From Vibrio sp. BS-M-Sm-2 (GTDB taxonomy: Bacteria; Pseudomonadota; Gammaproteobacteria; Enterobacterales; Vibrionaceae), in contig NZ_CP167895.1 in NCBI RefSeq assembly GCF_041504345.1, forward strand, positions 744,001 to 808,000: DNA of 64,000 nucleotides. The letters run 5' to 3'. Made by a program: the position numbers and the translations under genes. Of this stretch, positions 8,063-16,575 are shown piece after piece. The notes under the pieces were generated by a model, which was given only the letters and a program-made list of their open reading frames with translations, was not told where the DNA came from and ran no database searches. Position 1 is the first letter of the stretch. The number at the start of each line of letters is the position of its first letter.

Positions 8063-8401
8063 ATGCGTAAATCAGATAAGAAGATCGAAAATCAAATCAG
8101 AGACGTTTTGACTGACATTTGTGAAGACACGTTAAAAGGCTTCGATGGTTTTCTGTGGGTGACTCACTCGGTCAACTTCTCTTCATTCCCACAAAGTTTA
8201 AAAATTGTCTGCGTATTCGATACCAATCAGGATAGAACGAATTTTTTGAATAGTGACGGTCAGCAGGATGTCTCTGGGGTTATCCAAAAAGCGTTCAATC
8301 AAGTTGGGATTCAACTGAAGAATACTGACAAGCACATCAGCTACGATACACAAGAAAATTGCGACCGTGACCATCAAGGGAAATGGAACAAGAGGCTTTA
8401 A
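8063..8401 (+). CDS. Conserved-looking hypothetical protein, 112 residues
   Basis: This reading frame encodes a soluble, charged protein without signal peptide or membrane segment. It starts MRKSDKKIENQIRDVL, has a central beta-rich stretch around FLWVTHSVNFSSFPQSLKIV and ends in a basic tail. A purine patch (AGGACC) about 9 bases ahead of the ATG could serve as ribosome binding site. I recognise no catalytic motif. It is divergent from the iclR operon and shares the intergenic region holding the paired palindromes. Confidence 0.6.
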   Translation: MRKSDKKIENQIRDVLTDICEDTLKGFDGFLWVTHSVNFSSFPQSLKIVCVFDTNQDRTNFLNSDGQQDVSGVIQKAFNQVGIQLKNTDKHISYDTQENCDRDHQGKWNKRL

Positions 8402-8832
8402 GGAGCGTTGTCATCGTTCTTGTTTAGACAGCCTATCCAAATTGAGTTTCAACAGTGTGGCGCTCAAACTGAGATTCGATACAGTAAATCCAAGTCCTAT
8501 TCTGAGTTCTAGGCTCTGATAACCTTCCGTCTTCCAAACTGCGTTATTCTCATTTTGAGAAAATCTGAGCTGATTTCTCGTTAGCCGGAGATACTTAGTT
8601 TCCAAATAAAATTAAAATCACAAAAATTTATCTTTTTCTTAATGCATTGATTTTGAATCGGCATTTGCTCGTCTTCCTTGTCATGGATGAAACAATACAG
8701 ATGAGCACTTGAACAATAGAGCCATGTAGTCGATACTTTTTTCGTATTTTGATTCCTAAATTGACACGTAAGTTGGCTGACTTTTCGTCTTGTGATTTAA
8801 GGCATGACAGTATCGATTAGGAAATTTGAATC
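8402..8832. other. Intergenic region without a supported gene
   Basis: This 431-base stretch separates the small hypothetical gene from the large secreted protein gene. It is AT-rich towards the right. A TTGACA occurs at 8761-8766 but no good -10 element follows at the usual spacing. A 64-codon frame on the minus strand has no ribosome site or recognisable product and is not called. Confidence 0.5.
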
Positions 8833-11064
8833 ATGAAAACCTACATTTCTGGGCTGCTCTCACTGATACCGTCATGTTTAATCGCTGGCTACGCTTTTGC
8901 TGTTGGTACTGCGGTCGTGCTGCCAGGGCAACATGAAGCGGGTGTTGATCTATCGGACTCGCCACTATCTGCGAATGCTGTCATTGATTGGGAAATTACC
9001 AACAGTGACATTGTCTTCGGAGCTTATGCCGACAAAGCCGACAATGAGCGGGCCACGACAATTGGTTATATGTACAACCAAGTCATGGCGATGAACTCGG
9101 GTTGGTTGGAGAACGATCTCCGTAACCAAGTTGAGTTTGAAGGCCTCAACTTCGAAGACTATTTCCTGCACTTTTCTGAAGATACTGTCATTGCCGAAGT
9201 TGATAAAACTCACGGCGAAAAGACTCTTTTAAACCGAAAACCTATGATCTTGGGCTATACAGCCAGTGAAGACCATGCTGGTTTTTGGCTGTATCAAGAG
9301 CCTCCGTGGGATGCCGATGTGTTTGAGAATTTCGAACAGGGTGGGGCTTTGTATGTCTATCATGCTGAGCAGTTCGAACGGCTGACCTTTAAGTTCTCAC
9401 AGTTTGCTGGCAGCGGCGAATTTTGGATTGAATACCCAACAGCTATTGATTCTCACGGAAGGGTTTCACAGTGGGAGAGGCTCGATGTAAAGAAAGACAA
9501 AACGCTCAATATGACCAAAAACCAATCGGTGATTTGGAACCTTCCGGATAACTGGGTAAGAGCCACAACTCATGATGGCAGTGGTGCGAGCTATAGTGGC
9601 GGCCAGTATTTTGGCTCCACCTTTTTGAGAGATGGTGGGCGCTTATACGTTGTAAGAGTTCGTTGGCACAGTGAGAACGCCGACGACAGGCCGCGTTTAA
9701 AAGAAGTGAAACTCAAGAACAGTTTTCCAACCGTCAAATTAACCGATGCTCCGACTTCAACCCCGGACGGCAATGCTATCAGCCAATGGCGAAAAATCCG
9801 CGGTTTTGATGTGTCTGCAGACCTAGATGGCGATAACTACTTGTCGCCAAGCGAGTATCGAAATCGAACCAATAAGAACGCAACAGCGCGTTTTCGTTGG
9901 GAATCAAGAGTGGTGCCATTTGGTCGAATGTGGAGCGCTAACTCATCTTGGTCGCTAACGAACGTCGCAAACGCGGATTATCTATCTGCTATTCATCGCT
10001 ACTACAAGCAAAGCTGGGCAAGCCAAGGTTTGAATGGTGCGTACAACGACGACACAAATAAACTCATTGGTTCGAACCAGTTCTATGTTCATTCTGGCGG
10101 GCATGTTCAAGAGTTAGGAGCTGTTGCGGGTTCGAATCAAGCGGATGAACTCTATAAACAACAATTTTCAGTGTTTCTCAAAAACCTATCTGCTTTAGAA
10201 AGTGATGCGTCGATTGGGTTGAATATCGGAACCGCGAACTTACTGGGTCGAAATGGACTGTCTCATCTTAGCGAGGCGGGATCTCTGTATTTACGCGAGC
10301 ACTACATTTTTCCGTCTACTGGGTTTAGTGGTTACTCGGGGAGCTCTAAATTCTGGGATAATTCTGCGCTCGCCTACAATGGGCAAAGTGTTATTTTTCA
10401 GGCGACAACGCGTTATGGGCGAGTTCAGTATCTTGGAAATAGTGAAGAGAATTGGAAGCAAGACCAATACTCGACCCTAGCGATCTATCACCTCAATCGA
10501 CACGCTCAACATAGCTACTTTAATCAGTGGAACAATGGTTACGTCTATGGAAGTGGCAATACGACTGCTGACACTTTCTGGCAAAGTGGTGTCCCTAAAA
10601 ACATCGCCTACCAACCAAGTTCGTTATTGGCCGTTGATTTGGGAGAGCCGAGTCATCAAATCCCACAAGGCTTTGAACCGATTCCTTTGATGCTATCAAC
10701 AACGACACCTCAACCCGCGGACTACACCATCGTTGGCGATTCCTCGATGAACGAAATGGTGCATGCTGACCTGCCCAATGGCATGACTCACGTTCTACCG
10801 ACGTTCACGTACTTTATGTATCAATCTGAAAATCAGGTGGTTGCTGGTGGTCCTGAGGACATGGTGTTGGCGAGAGAGTTCGATAAAGGGCGAGTGTTGT
10901 ACCGTACGGATTTCCACGGTAAGAATGCGAGCTTTTATGAGACAGAGAAGCTCGCAATTGTATTAGACGTGCCGATGAAGCCTGTCGATGAAAACGGCAA
11001 CATCGGAGAGTATGTCACTCAAATAGAAATAGGTGGTTATGAAGGGCTGTTCTTACTTTATTAG
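8833..11064 (+). CDS. Large secreted protein of unknown function, possible glycoside-hydrolase-like barrel with EF-hand loop
   Basis: The 743-residue product starts with a signal peptide (hydrophobic core about residues 8-22). The opening segment DWEITNSDIVFGAYA and following GYMYNQVM, FEDYFLHF and MILGYTAS look like successive strands of the barrel seen in unassigned glycoside-hydrolase-like proteins. Residues 330-341 (DLDGDNYLSPSE) match a canonical EF-hand calcium loop, as in dockerin-like inserts. The C-terminal third is rich in aromatic residues (YFNQWNNGYVYGSG). There is no lipobox. Its placement between two sugar-acid clusters suggests a polysaccharide-related role, but neither enzyme activity nor substrate can be stated. 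Confidence 0.7.
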   Translation: MKTYISGLLSLIPSCLIAGYAFAVGTAVVLPGQHEAGVDLSDSPLSANAVIDWEITNSDIVFGAYADKADNERATTIGYMYNQVMAMNSGWLENDLRNQVEFEGLNFEDYFLHFSEDTVIAEVDKTHGEKTLLNRKPMILGYTASEDHAGFWLYQEPPWDADVFENFEQGGALYVYHAEQFERLTFKFSQFAGSGEFWIEYPTAIDSHGRVSQWERLDVKKDKTLNMTKNQSVIWNLPDNWVRATTHDGSGASYSGGQYFGSTFLRDGGRLYVVRVRWHSENADDRPRLKEVKLKNSFPTVKLTDAPTSTPDGNAISQWRKIRGFDVSADLDGDNYLSPSEYRNRTNKNATARFRWESRVVPFGRMWSANSSWSLTNVANADYLSAIHRYYKQSWASQGLNGAYNDDTNKLIGSNQFYVHSGGHVQELGAVAGSNQADELYKQQFSVFLKNLSALESDASIGLNIGTANLLGRNGLSHLSEAGSLYLREHYIFPSTGFSGYSGSSKFWDNSALAYNGQSVIFQATTRYGRVQYLGNSEENWKQDQYSTLAIYHLNRHAQHSYFNQWNNGYVYGSGNTTADTFWQSGVPKNIAYQPSSLLAVDLGEPSHQIPQGFEPIPLMLSTTTPQPADYTIVGDSSMNEMVHADLPNGMTHVLPTFTYFMYQSENQVVAGGPEDMVLAREFDKGRVLYRTDFHGKNASFYETEKLAIVLDVPMKPVDENGNIGEYVTQIEIGGYEGLFLLY

Positions 11065-11107
11065 TGCTAATGTGAATGAGCAGTCTCGAATCAGGGCAAA
11101 CTAAAGC

Positions 11108-11569
11108 TTAGGTTTGGGAAATTAGCTTATTCTTTTTACACTGCTTGAACTCTTTGGCGATCCACGATTGCTCGTTTAAACCATTGTCGATTAAAGCAAA
11201 AAGGTAACCATCGACTTTGCTTGAAGCTGCTGGGTATTCTTGAAAAGCGTGCTTAGGGTATCCGGGGTAATCCGTTTCGTATTGAGCGTCTAACTGCTTA
11301 CCGAGTTGACGCCATTTGACGAACAACTCGGAAGAGGATGTCTCAACTTGGTATTGACCCAAAATGCGTTGGTGATGAGTTAATGCCACCTTAGCGCAGT
11401 GGTTGGTTTGCACTACTTTTTGTATCAACTTAACCTGCGTGTCAGTCATGGTTTTCGCTAGCGCATTTTCTTGTCCGATACGTTCCATTCGCTCATCAAA
11501 TGTTTCGGCCTGTGCAGGAAGCACAAAAGTAAGTGGTAAAGCCAATACCAAAAGGTGTTTGTAGAACAT
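11108..11569 (-). CDS. Small exported hypothetical protein
   Basis: This 153-residue protein has a clear Sec signal peptide (LLVLALPLTFVLPAQA, cleavage expected before ETFDER near residue 22). The mature part is alpha-helical, with two cysteines (CAKVALTHH near residue 57 and EFKQCKK near the C-terminus) that could form a disulfide in the periplasm. It converges on the large secreted protein gene, ending 43 bases from it. No family is recognised. Confidence 0.65.
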   Translation of the reverse strand: MFYKHLLVLALPLTFVLPAQAETFDERMERIGQENALAKTMTDTQVKLIQKVVQTNHCAKVALTHHQRILGQYQVETSSSELFVKWRQLGKQLDAQYETDYPGYPKHAFQEYPAASSKVDGYLFALIDNGLNEQSWIAKEFKQCKKNKLISQT

Positions 11570-11749
11570 AACCAGACTCGTTGAAGGGGTTTGTGACTAT
11601 TATGCCGCCTGGTGACAATATTATTAATGGATATAAACACTTAATTGTAAGAATTATTTTTATCGAGTGGATAAATAGATGTTTTTGATTGGGAGTATTC
11701 AGGCTCTGAATGTTTGGTTGGTGAGCCTGAAGCTTGATGGGGTGAGCAG

Positions 11750-12508
11750 TTACGAATTAATGACCTTAATGCCTTTATCTTGAAGCTCATCAATCACACT
11801 ACCAGAAAGATCAATGTCGGTGATCACGCCATCAAGCACACCTAAATCTAAGGCGTGGAAGGTAGCGATGCGCCCATATTTGGTTGAGTCTGAAATCAGA
11901 TAGTTAGTATGGGCTGCTTGAACAATGGCTTGTTTGACTAATACCTTATTTTCACAAGGTGTTGAGAGCCCTTTTAGATTCCAAGATGAAGAAGAGATAA
12001 ACGCAATATCAATATTCATCCCTGCCAAGAACTCAGCCACTTTGCCCCCAATACTCGATTGATTTTCACGGTCAATCTTGCCCCCAGTATGGTAAATCTC
12101 AGATTGTGTGTTGTTCATTAGGTACGCGGCAATTGCAAAGTCATTGGTGATGATAAGCAGATCATCTCGCCCTGCAAGTTGGTGGGCGATCTCCAAAGAG
12201 GTTGTTCCAGCATCTAAGTAGATAGTTGAATACTCAGGAACCAACTGAGCAGCTAGTTGACCTATCTGAGCCTTTTCACTTGCTTGTTGCTCTACCTTTA
12301 TGTCGTGTGACAACTCGCTGTGAAGTGCTTTGGTCAGCTGAACACCACCCGAAACTGAAATCACTTTTCCTGATGTCTCTAGCTTTACGATATCTCGACG
12401 AATAGTCATATGAGACACCTCTAGGTGATCAACAAGCTCAGAAATACTGATCACTTCTTGGTGTGATAATAGTGACAAAATGGTTCTCTGACGTTCTGCT
12501 GGAATCAT
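11750..12508 (-). CDS. DeoR-family transcriptional regulator of the four-carbon acid sugar cluster
   Basis: The 252-residue protein begins MIPAERQRTILSLL and has the DeoR helix-turn-helix (ISELVDHLEVSHMTIRRDI, residues about 19-37). A C-terminal sugar-phosphate-sensing domain follows with IYLDAGTTSLEIA near residue 95 and ISSSSWNLKGLSTPCENK near residue 170. Such regulators repress catabolic operons until a phosphorylated intermediate appears. It is transcribed away from ltnD and shares a 280-base control region with it, so it probably regulates the ltnD-otnKCI-gntP genes and itself. Confidence 0.9.
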   Translation of the reverse strand: MIPAERQRTILSLLSHQEVISISELVDHLEVSHMTIRRDIVKLETSGKVISVSGGVQLTKALHSELSHDIKVEQQASEKAQIGQLAAQLVPEYSTIYLDAGTTSLEIAHQLAGRDDLLIITNDFAIAAYLMNNTQSEIYHTGGKIDRENQSSIGGKVAEFLAGMNIDIAFISSSSWNLKGLSTPCENKVLVKQAIVQAAHTNYLISDSTKYGRIATFHALDLGVLDGVITDIDLSGSVIDELQDKGIKVINS

Positions 12509-12669
12509 GATTCTTCTTCTATGTTCTTATTTTTCATCATCCTATCAACCTTTCGTTGTTTTGTGAATATCTGTGAATATCTGTTGTGATACAGCAATAA
12601 GAACTGTGATTGTTGCGGGAATTACCATTATCTAATGCCTCGAAAGGGGTAAATCACCCGCGAATGTTA

Positions 12670-12707
12670 ACTTTTGTTAAAAGTGTGACTTATCACTAAG
12701 TCGCACT
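12670..12707. promoter_or_regulatory. Overlapping palindromes between deoR-type gene and ltnD, candidate operators
   Basis: A perfect 6-3-6 palindrome, ACTTTTGTTAAAAGT, occupies 12670-12684. It overlaps by three bases an 11-4-11 inverted repeat at 12682-12707 (AGTGTGACTTA and TAAGTCGCACT, one mismatch). Both lie 82-119 bases ahead of the ltnD start. This is a natural place for the adjacent DeoR-type repressor to bind. A directly repeated TGTGAATATC is also present about 100 bases further left. Confidence 0.5.
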
Positions 12708-12788
12708 CGGTTGCTTCACATATAATCACAAACATAAACAAGAATTAACAAATCTAGAATTCAATAATTACGTGAAAGGCATCTTGCT

Positions 12789-13703
12789 ATGAATGAAGTT
12801 CAATCTGTTGGTGTTATCGGTTTAGGTTCTATGGGTATGGGCGCAGCTAAGTCATGCGTGCGTGCAGGGCTTGATGTGTATGGTTTCGATTTGAATCCGC
12901 AAGCGCTTGAAACTCTGGGTGAATATGGTGCTAAAGCGGTATCGACGAATGCCGTTGAGTTTGCAGACAAACTGGATTCTGTTTTGGTATTGGTTGTGAA
13001 TGCCGCTCAAGTTAACACGGTACTGTTTAAGACTGGCCTTGCGGCAGCACTTAGACCGAACACACCAGTTATGGTCTCGGCAACGATCTCAGCAGAAGAC
13101 GCTAAACAAATCGAAACTCAGCTAGCTGAACATGATCTTGTGATGCTTGATGCGCCCGTTTCCGGTGGCGCAGTAAAAGCAGAAGCCGGTGAAATGACCA
13201 TCATGGCTTCAGGCGCGATTACCACATTCGAGGCATTAGCTCCTGTACTCAATGCGACAGCGGCAAAAGTTTACAACATCGGTGAAGCGATTGGCCTTGG
13301 TGCGACAGTGAAAATCATTCACCAATTACTTGCAGGTGTTCATATTGCGGCGGGTGCAGAAGCAATGGCACTAGCTGCTCGCGCGAATATCCCTCTAGAC
13401 CTGATGTATGACGTAGTGACTAACGCAGCGGGTAACTCTTGGATGTTCGAGAATCGTATGAAGCACGTTGTTGATGGTGATTACTCTCCAAAATCTATGG
13501 TCGATATCTTCGTAAAAGATTTGAACTTGGTATCGGATACCGCTCAAGACCTAAAATTCCCACTTCCATTATCAAGTGCAGCATTGAACATGTTCGTTAG
13601 TGCGAGTAATGCAGGCTTTGGCCAAGAAGATGATAGTGCTGTGATTAAAGTGTTCCAGGGCATTGATCTTCCGGGCGTTGACTCGTCAAAAGGAGAGAAA
13701 TAA
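12789..13703 (+). CDS. ltnD: L-threonate dehydrogenase-like (3-hydroxyisobutyrate dehydrogenase family)
   Basis: The 304-residue enzyme has the beta-hydroxyacid dehydrogenase pattern: NAD-binding GVIGLGSMGMGAAKS at residues 8-22, the substrate motif DAPVSGGAVKAEAG near residue 121, and the catalytic lysine in GATVKIIHQ near residue 174. In four-carbon acid sugar pathways the enzyme oxidises L-threonate to 2-oxotetronate. The three downstream genes are the partners known from that pathway, which makes LtnD more likely than a general 3-hydroxyisobutyrate enzyme. D-erythronate use by the same set of families cannot be excluded. Confidence 0.85.
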   Translation: MNEVQSVGVIGLGSMGMGAAKSCVRAGLDVYGFDLNPQALETLGEYGAKAVSTNAVEFADKLDSVLVLVVNAAQVNTVLFKTGLAAALRPNTPVMVSATISAEDAKQIETQLAEHDLVMLDAPVSGGAVKAEAGEMTIMASGAITTFEALAPVLNATAAKVYNIGEAIGLGATVKIIHQLLAGVHIAAGAEAMALAARANIPLDLMYDVVTNAAGNSWMFENRMKHVVDGDYSPKSMVDIFVKDLNLVSDTAQDLKFPLPLSSAALNMFVSASNAGFGQEDDSAVIKVFQGIDLPGVDSSKGEK

Positions 13704-13705
13704 TC

Positions 13706-14962
13706 ATGTTATTAGGTGTTATTGCAGACGATTTTACAGGTGCAACAGACATTGCTGGTTTCTTGGTTGAAAACGGTATGCGCACTATCCAATTGAATGG
13801 GATTCCAACGGGAGAGTTTGACGCATCAGCAGATGCTGTGGTGATCAGCCTTAAATCTCGCTCTTGCCCAGTTGACGAAGCGGTAACGGATTCTGTTGCT
13901 GCGCTTAAATGGCTTCAATCTCAAGGTTGCCAACAGTTTTATTTTAAATATTGCTCAACGTTCGACAGTACTGCTGAGGGCAACATCGGTCCCGTGACAG
14001 ATGCGCTTTTGGCTGAGCTTGGAGAATCTTTCACTATCGTTTGCCCTGCATTACCAGTAAATGGTCGCACGGTTTACAACGGACACTTGTTTGTTTTTGG
14101 TGAGTTATTAAGTGATTCCGGTATGCGTAATCACCCTGTTACACCAATGACAGATTCAAGTGTGGTTCGAATGATGGATGCACAATCAGAAGGCGTTTCT
14201 GGCTTAGTTAACTTCCAGACTATTGAACAAGGTTCTGATGCTATCACTACCCGTTTTGACGAATTAAAAGCTCAAGGCAATCGCTACGCGGTAGTTGATG
14301 CATTCAATGCAGAGCACTTGGTGACGCTAGGTCAAGCCGTGAAACCTCTGAAGCTAATCACAGGTGGCTCAGGCTTAGCCGCTGGTATCGCTAAAAATTG
14401 GACAGAACATCTTGCTGACCAAAGCGATGCAAAACACGCCGGTACCCCAGTAAAAGCGGCAACGGTTGTGTTCTCAGGCTCTTGTTCAGTGATGACTAAC
14501 CAACAAGTTGCGGTATACAAGCAACTTGCTCCTCACTTTGCTATCGATGTGAAAGCTTGCTTAACCAATGACCAATACGCCGATGAAGTCTTCGATTGGG
14601 TGATGACCAATAACCAAGGCGAGTTTGCACCTTTAGTTTACGCAACCGCAGATGCTGTCGTGCTTAAAGCTATTCAAGAAGAGTATGGCGCGCAAGCTTC
14701 AAGCCACGCCGTTGAACAGTTCTTTAGCCAACTGGCGATCAAACTACAACAGCATGGAGTGAAAAACTTCATCGTTGCTGGTGGTGAAACATCAGGCGTA
14801 GTGACACAGAGCTTAGCGGTGAAAGGTTTTCATATCGGTCCTCAAATTGCACCGGGTGTGCCTTGGGTGAAATCGGTTGAAGGTGAGCTTTCACTGGCGC
14901 TTAAATCGGGCAATTTCGGAGATGAAAACTTCTTCGCTAAAGCGCAATCATTCTTTTCATAA
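13706..14962 (+). CDS. otnK: 3-oxo-tetronate kinase (four-carbon acid sugar kinase)
   Basis: The 418-residue protein starts MLLGVIADDFTGATDIAGFL, the diagnostic N-terminus of the DUF1537 acid-sugar kinases. It has KYCSTFDSTAEGNIGPV near residue 86, and an ATP-binding C-terminal part with NFIVAGGETSGVV near residue 354. It should phosphorylate 3-oxotetronate at C4 with ATP. The start is 2 bases after the ltnD stop, with the ribosome site inside the end of ltnD, so translation is coupled. Confidence 0.9.
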   Translation: MLLGVIADDFTGATDIAGFLVENGMRTIQLNGIPTGEFDASADAVVISLKSRSCPVDEAVTDSVAALKWLQSQGCQQFYFKYCSTFDSTAEGNIGPVTDALLAELGESFTIVCPALPVNGRTVYNGHLFVFGELLSDSGMRNHPVTPMTDSSVVRMMDAQSEGVSGLVNFQTIEQGSDAITTRFDELKAQGNRYAVVDAFNAEHLVTLGQAVKPLKLITGGSGLAAGIAKNWTEHLADQSDAKHAGTPVKAATVVFSGSCSVMTNQQVAVYKQLAPHFAIDVKACLTNDQYADEVFDWVMTNNQGEFAPLVYATADAVVLKAIQEEYGAQASSHAVEQFFSQLAIKLQQHGVKNFIVAGGETSGVVTQSLAVKGFHIGPQIAPGVPWVKSVEGELSLALKSGNFGDENFFAKAQSFFS

Positions 14963-14973
14963 GCGAGGTTCAG

Positions 14974-15621
14974 ATGAGTGAAATTTTGATGAACGAGCAA
15001 CAGTTAAGAGAGCAAATGGTGACGCTCGCTCGTTCAATGTTCGAACGAGGCTATGCGACAGGTGGGGCGGGCAATTTGTCGATTAAATTGCCAAATGGAC
15101 ACTTCTTGGCAACACCAACAGGCTCTTCATTTGGCCGCCTTGTCGCTGAGGAATTGTCTGTTGTTGATATCGACGGCAACCACATTTCAGGTAAGAAACC
15201 TTCAAAAGAAGCGGCGTTCCACCTAGCGATTTACCGTAATAATCCTGTATGCAATGCCATTGTTCACTTGCATTCTACGTACCTTACGGCGCTGTCATGC
15301 CTTGAAGGGCTTGATCGCAACAACGCGATTAAGGCGTTTACGCCGTACTTTGTGATGCGAATTGGTGAATTACCTGTGATTCCTTACTTACGTCCGGGGG
15401 ATCCACAAATCGCAGAAGAGTTGGCAAAACGAGCTGGCGACTATCGAGCCTTTTTATTGGCAAACCACGGACCTGTTGTCACTGGCACTGATTTTGTTGA
15501 TGCCGTGGATAATGCTGAAGAATTAGAAGAGACCGCTAAATTGGCATTCCTGCTGAAAGATAAAGATATCCGTTACCTGACAGACGAAGAAGTCATGGAC
15601 CTAAAAGGGAGAGGTAAATAA
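14974..15621 (+). CDS. otnC: 3-oxo-tetronate 4-phosphate decarboxylase (class II aldolase family)
   Basis: This 215-residue protein is a member of the fuculose-aldolase/adducin family. It shows GGAGNLSIKLP near residue 30, TPTGSSFG near residue 48, the zinc-ligand motif VHLHSTYLTALS near residue 96, and FLLANHGPVV near residue 163 with the third histidine. In the OtnK pathway it decarboxylates the phosphorylated 3-oxo acid to dihydroxyacetone phosphate. It lies 11 bases after otnK and its stop overlaps the otnI start. Confidence 0.9.
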   Translation: MSEILMNEQQLREQMVTLARSMFERGYATGGAGNLSIKLPNGHFLATPTGSSFGRLVAEELSVVDIDGNHISGKKPSKEAAFHLAIYRNNPVCNAIVHLHSTYLTALSCLEGLDRNNAIKAFTPYFVMRIGELPVIPYLRPGDPQIAEELAKRAGDYRAFLLANHGPVVTGTDFVDAVDNAEELEETAKLAFLLKDKDIRYLTDEEVMDLKGRGK

Positions 15622-16397
15622 TGGCTAAGTTCGCAGCAAATCTAACCATGTTATTCACTGAAGTGCCGTTTCTAGAGCGTTTTGAAAAAGCGCACCAAGC
15701 GGGCTTCAAAGCGGTGGAATATCTATTCCCTTATGCGTTTGAAGCAGAAGAACTAGCAGAGAAAATGGACAGATACGGTTTTGAGCAGGCGCTTTTTAAC
15801 ACGCCTCCAGGTAATTGGGATGCGGGTGAGCGTGGTTTTGCCGCTATTCCAGATCGTGAAGAGGAATTTAAAGCTAGTGTTGATACGGCGCTTATGTACG
15901 CGACAGCTCTGGGCTGTAAAAAAGTTCATGCAATGTCAGGCATATTGAATGAGAACTTTACTAAGCAACAACACGTTGAAACCTTCATCTCAAACATTCG
16001 TTTTGCGGCTGATAAGTTTGCTGAGCAAGGCATCGAATTGATGATTGAACCTCTTAATAGCCGTGATGTTCCGAACTATTTTGTGGCGCATCAACGTGAA
16101 GCTGTCGAACTGATTAAGTTGGTCGATAGACCAAATGTGAAACTTCAACTCGACCTTTATCACGCGCAAATCATGGATGGTGATTTAAGTACTTTGATTC
16201 GTGAAGTTGCTGCTTATACCGGTCATATCCAAATTGCTTCTGTACCAGAGAGGCATGAACCATCGGAAGGCGAACTGAACTACCCACATTTATTTAGTGT
16301 TTTGGATGATTCAGGTTACCAAGGTTGGATTGGCTGTGAATATAACCCAAGAAGCACGACAGAAGAGGGGCTTAGCTGGGTAAAAAGTTATTTATAG
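15621..16397 (+). CDS. otnI: 2-oxo-tetronate isomerase (hydroxypyruvate isomerase family)
   Basis: The 258-residue protein has the AP-endonuclease-2-like TIM barrel of hydroxypyruvate isomerases, with MLFTEVPFLERFEKAHQAGF near the N-terminus, IEPLNSRDVPNYF near residue 141, LQLDLYHAQIMDGDL near residue 174 and WIGCEYNPRSTTEEGLSW near the end. These supply the metal-binding Glu, Asp, His and Glu. It should interconvert 2-oxo- and 3-oxotetronate between LtnD and OtnK. The first base of its ATG is the last base of the otnC stop codon. Confidence 0.9.
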   Translation: MAKFAANLTMLFTEVPFLERFEKAHQAGFKAVEYLFPYAFEAEELAEKMDRYGFEQALFNTPPGNWDAGERGFAAIPDREEEFKASVDTALMYATALGCKKVHAMSGILNENFTKQQHVETFISNIRFAADKFAEQGIELMIEPLNSRDVPNYFVAHQREAVELIKLVDRPNVKLQLDLYHAQIMDGDLSTLIREVAAYTGHIQIASVPERHEPSEGELNYPHLFSVLDDSGYQGWIGCEYNPRSTTEEGLSWVKSYL

Positions 16398-16459
16398 CGC
16401 GGTGTGAATGGCGTTTATATGTAACGAATCATAAAAGTAAAAACTGATTTAGATAACAC

Positions 16460-16525
16460 GGCTTACAGGTAAGCCAACACATAACGATAAAGTGCAATGG
16501 GTGACCCGGTATCACCCATATGCAC
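16460..16525 (+). other. Two intergenic hairpins ahead of the gntP-type gene
   Basis: GGCTTAC-AG-GTAAGCC forms a perfect 7-bp stem at 16460-16475. A stronger one at 16492-16525 pairs GTGCA and TGGGTGA with TCACCCA and TGCAC around the loop CCCGGTA, with small bulges. Neither is followed by a T-run. They lie in the 178 bases between otnI and the permease and may protect or process the mRNA so that the permease is expressed at a different level. Confidence 0.45.
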
Positions 16526-16575
16526 CACCCTACAAATTTTCTAAAAATGAAGAAAGAGACAAAAGGAATATAAAA

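Noticed and set aside
8411-8605. A 64-codon frame on the minus strand in the gap before the large secreted protein
   Set aside because: It has no ribosome site, no recognisable motif and unusual composition, so it is most likely chance.
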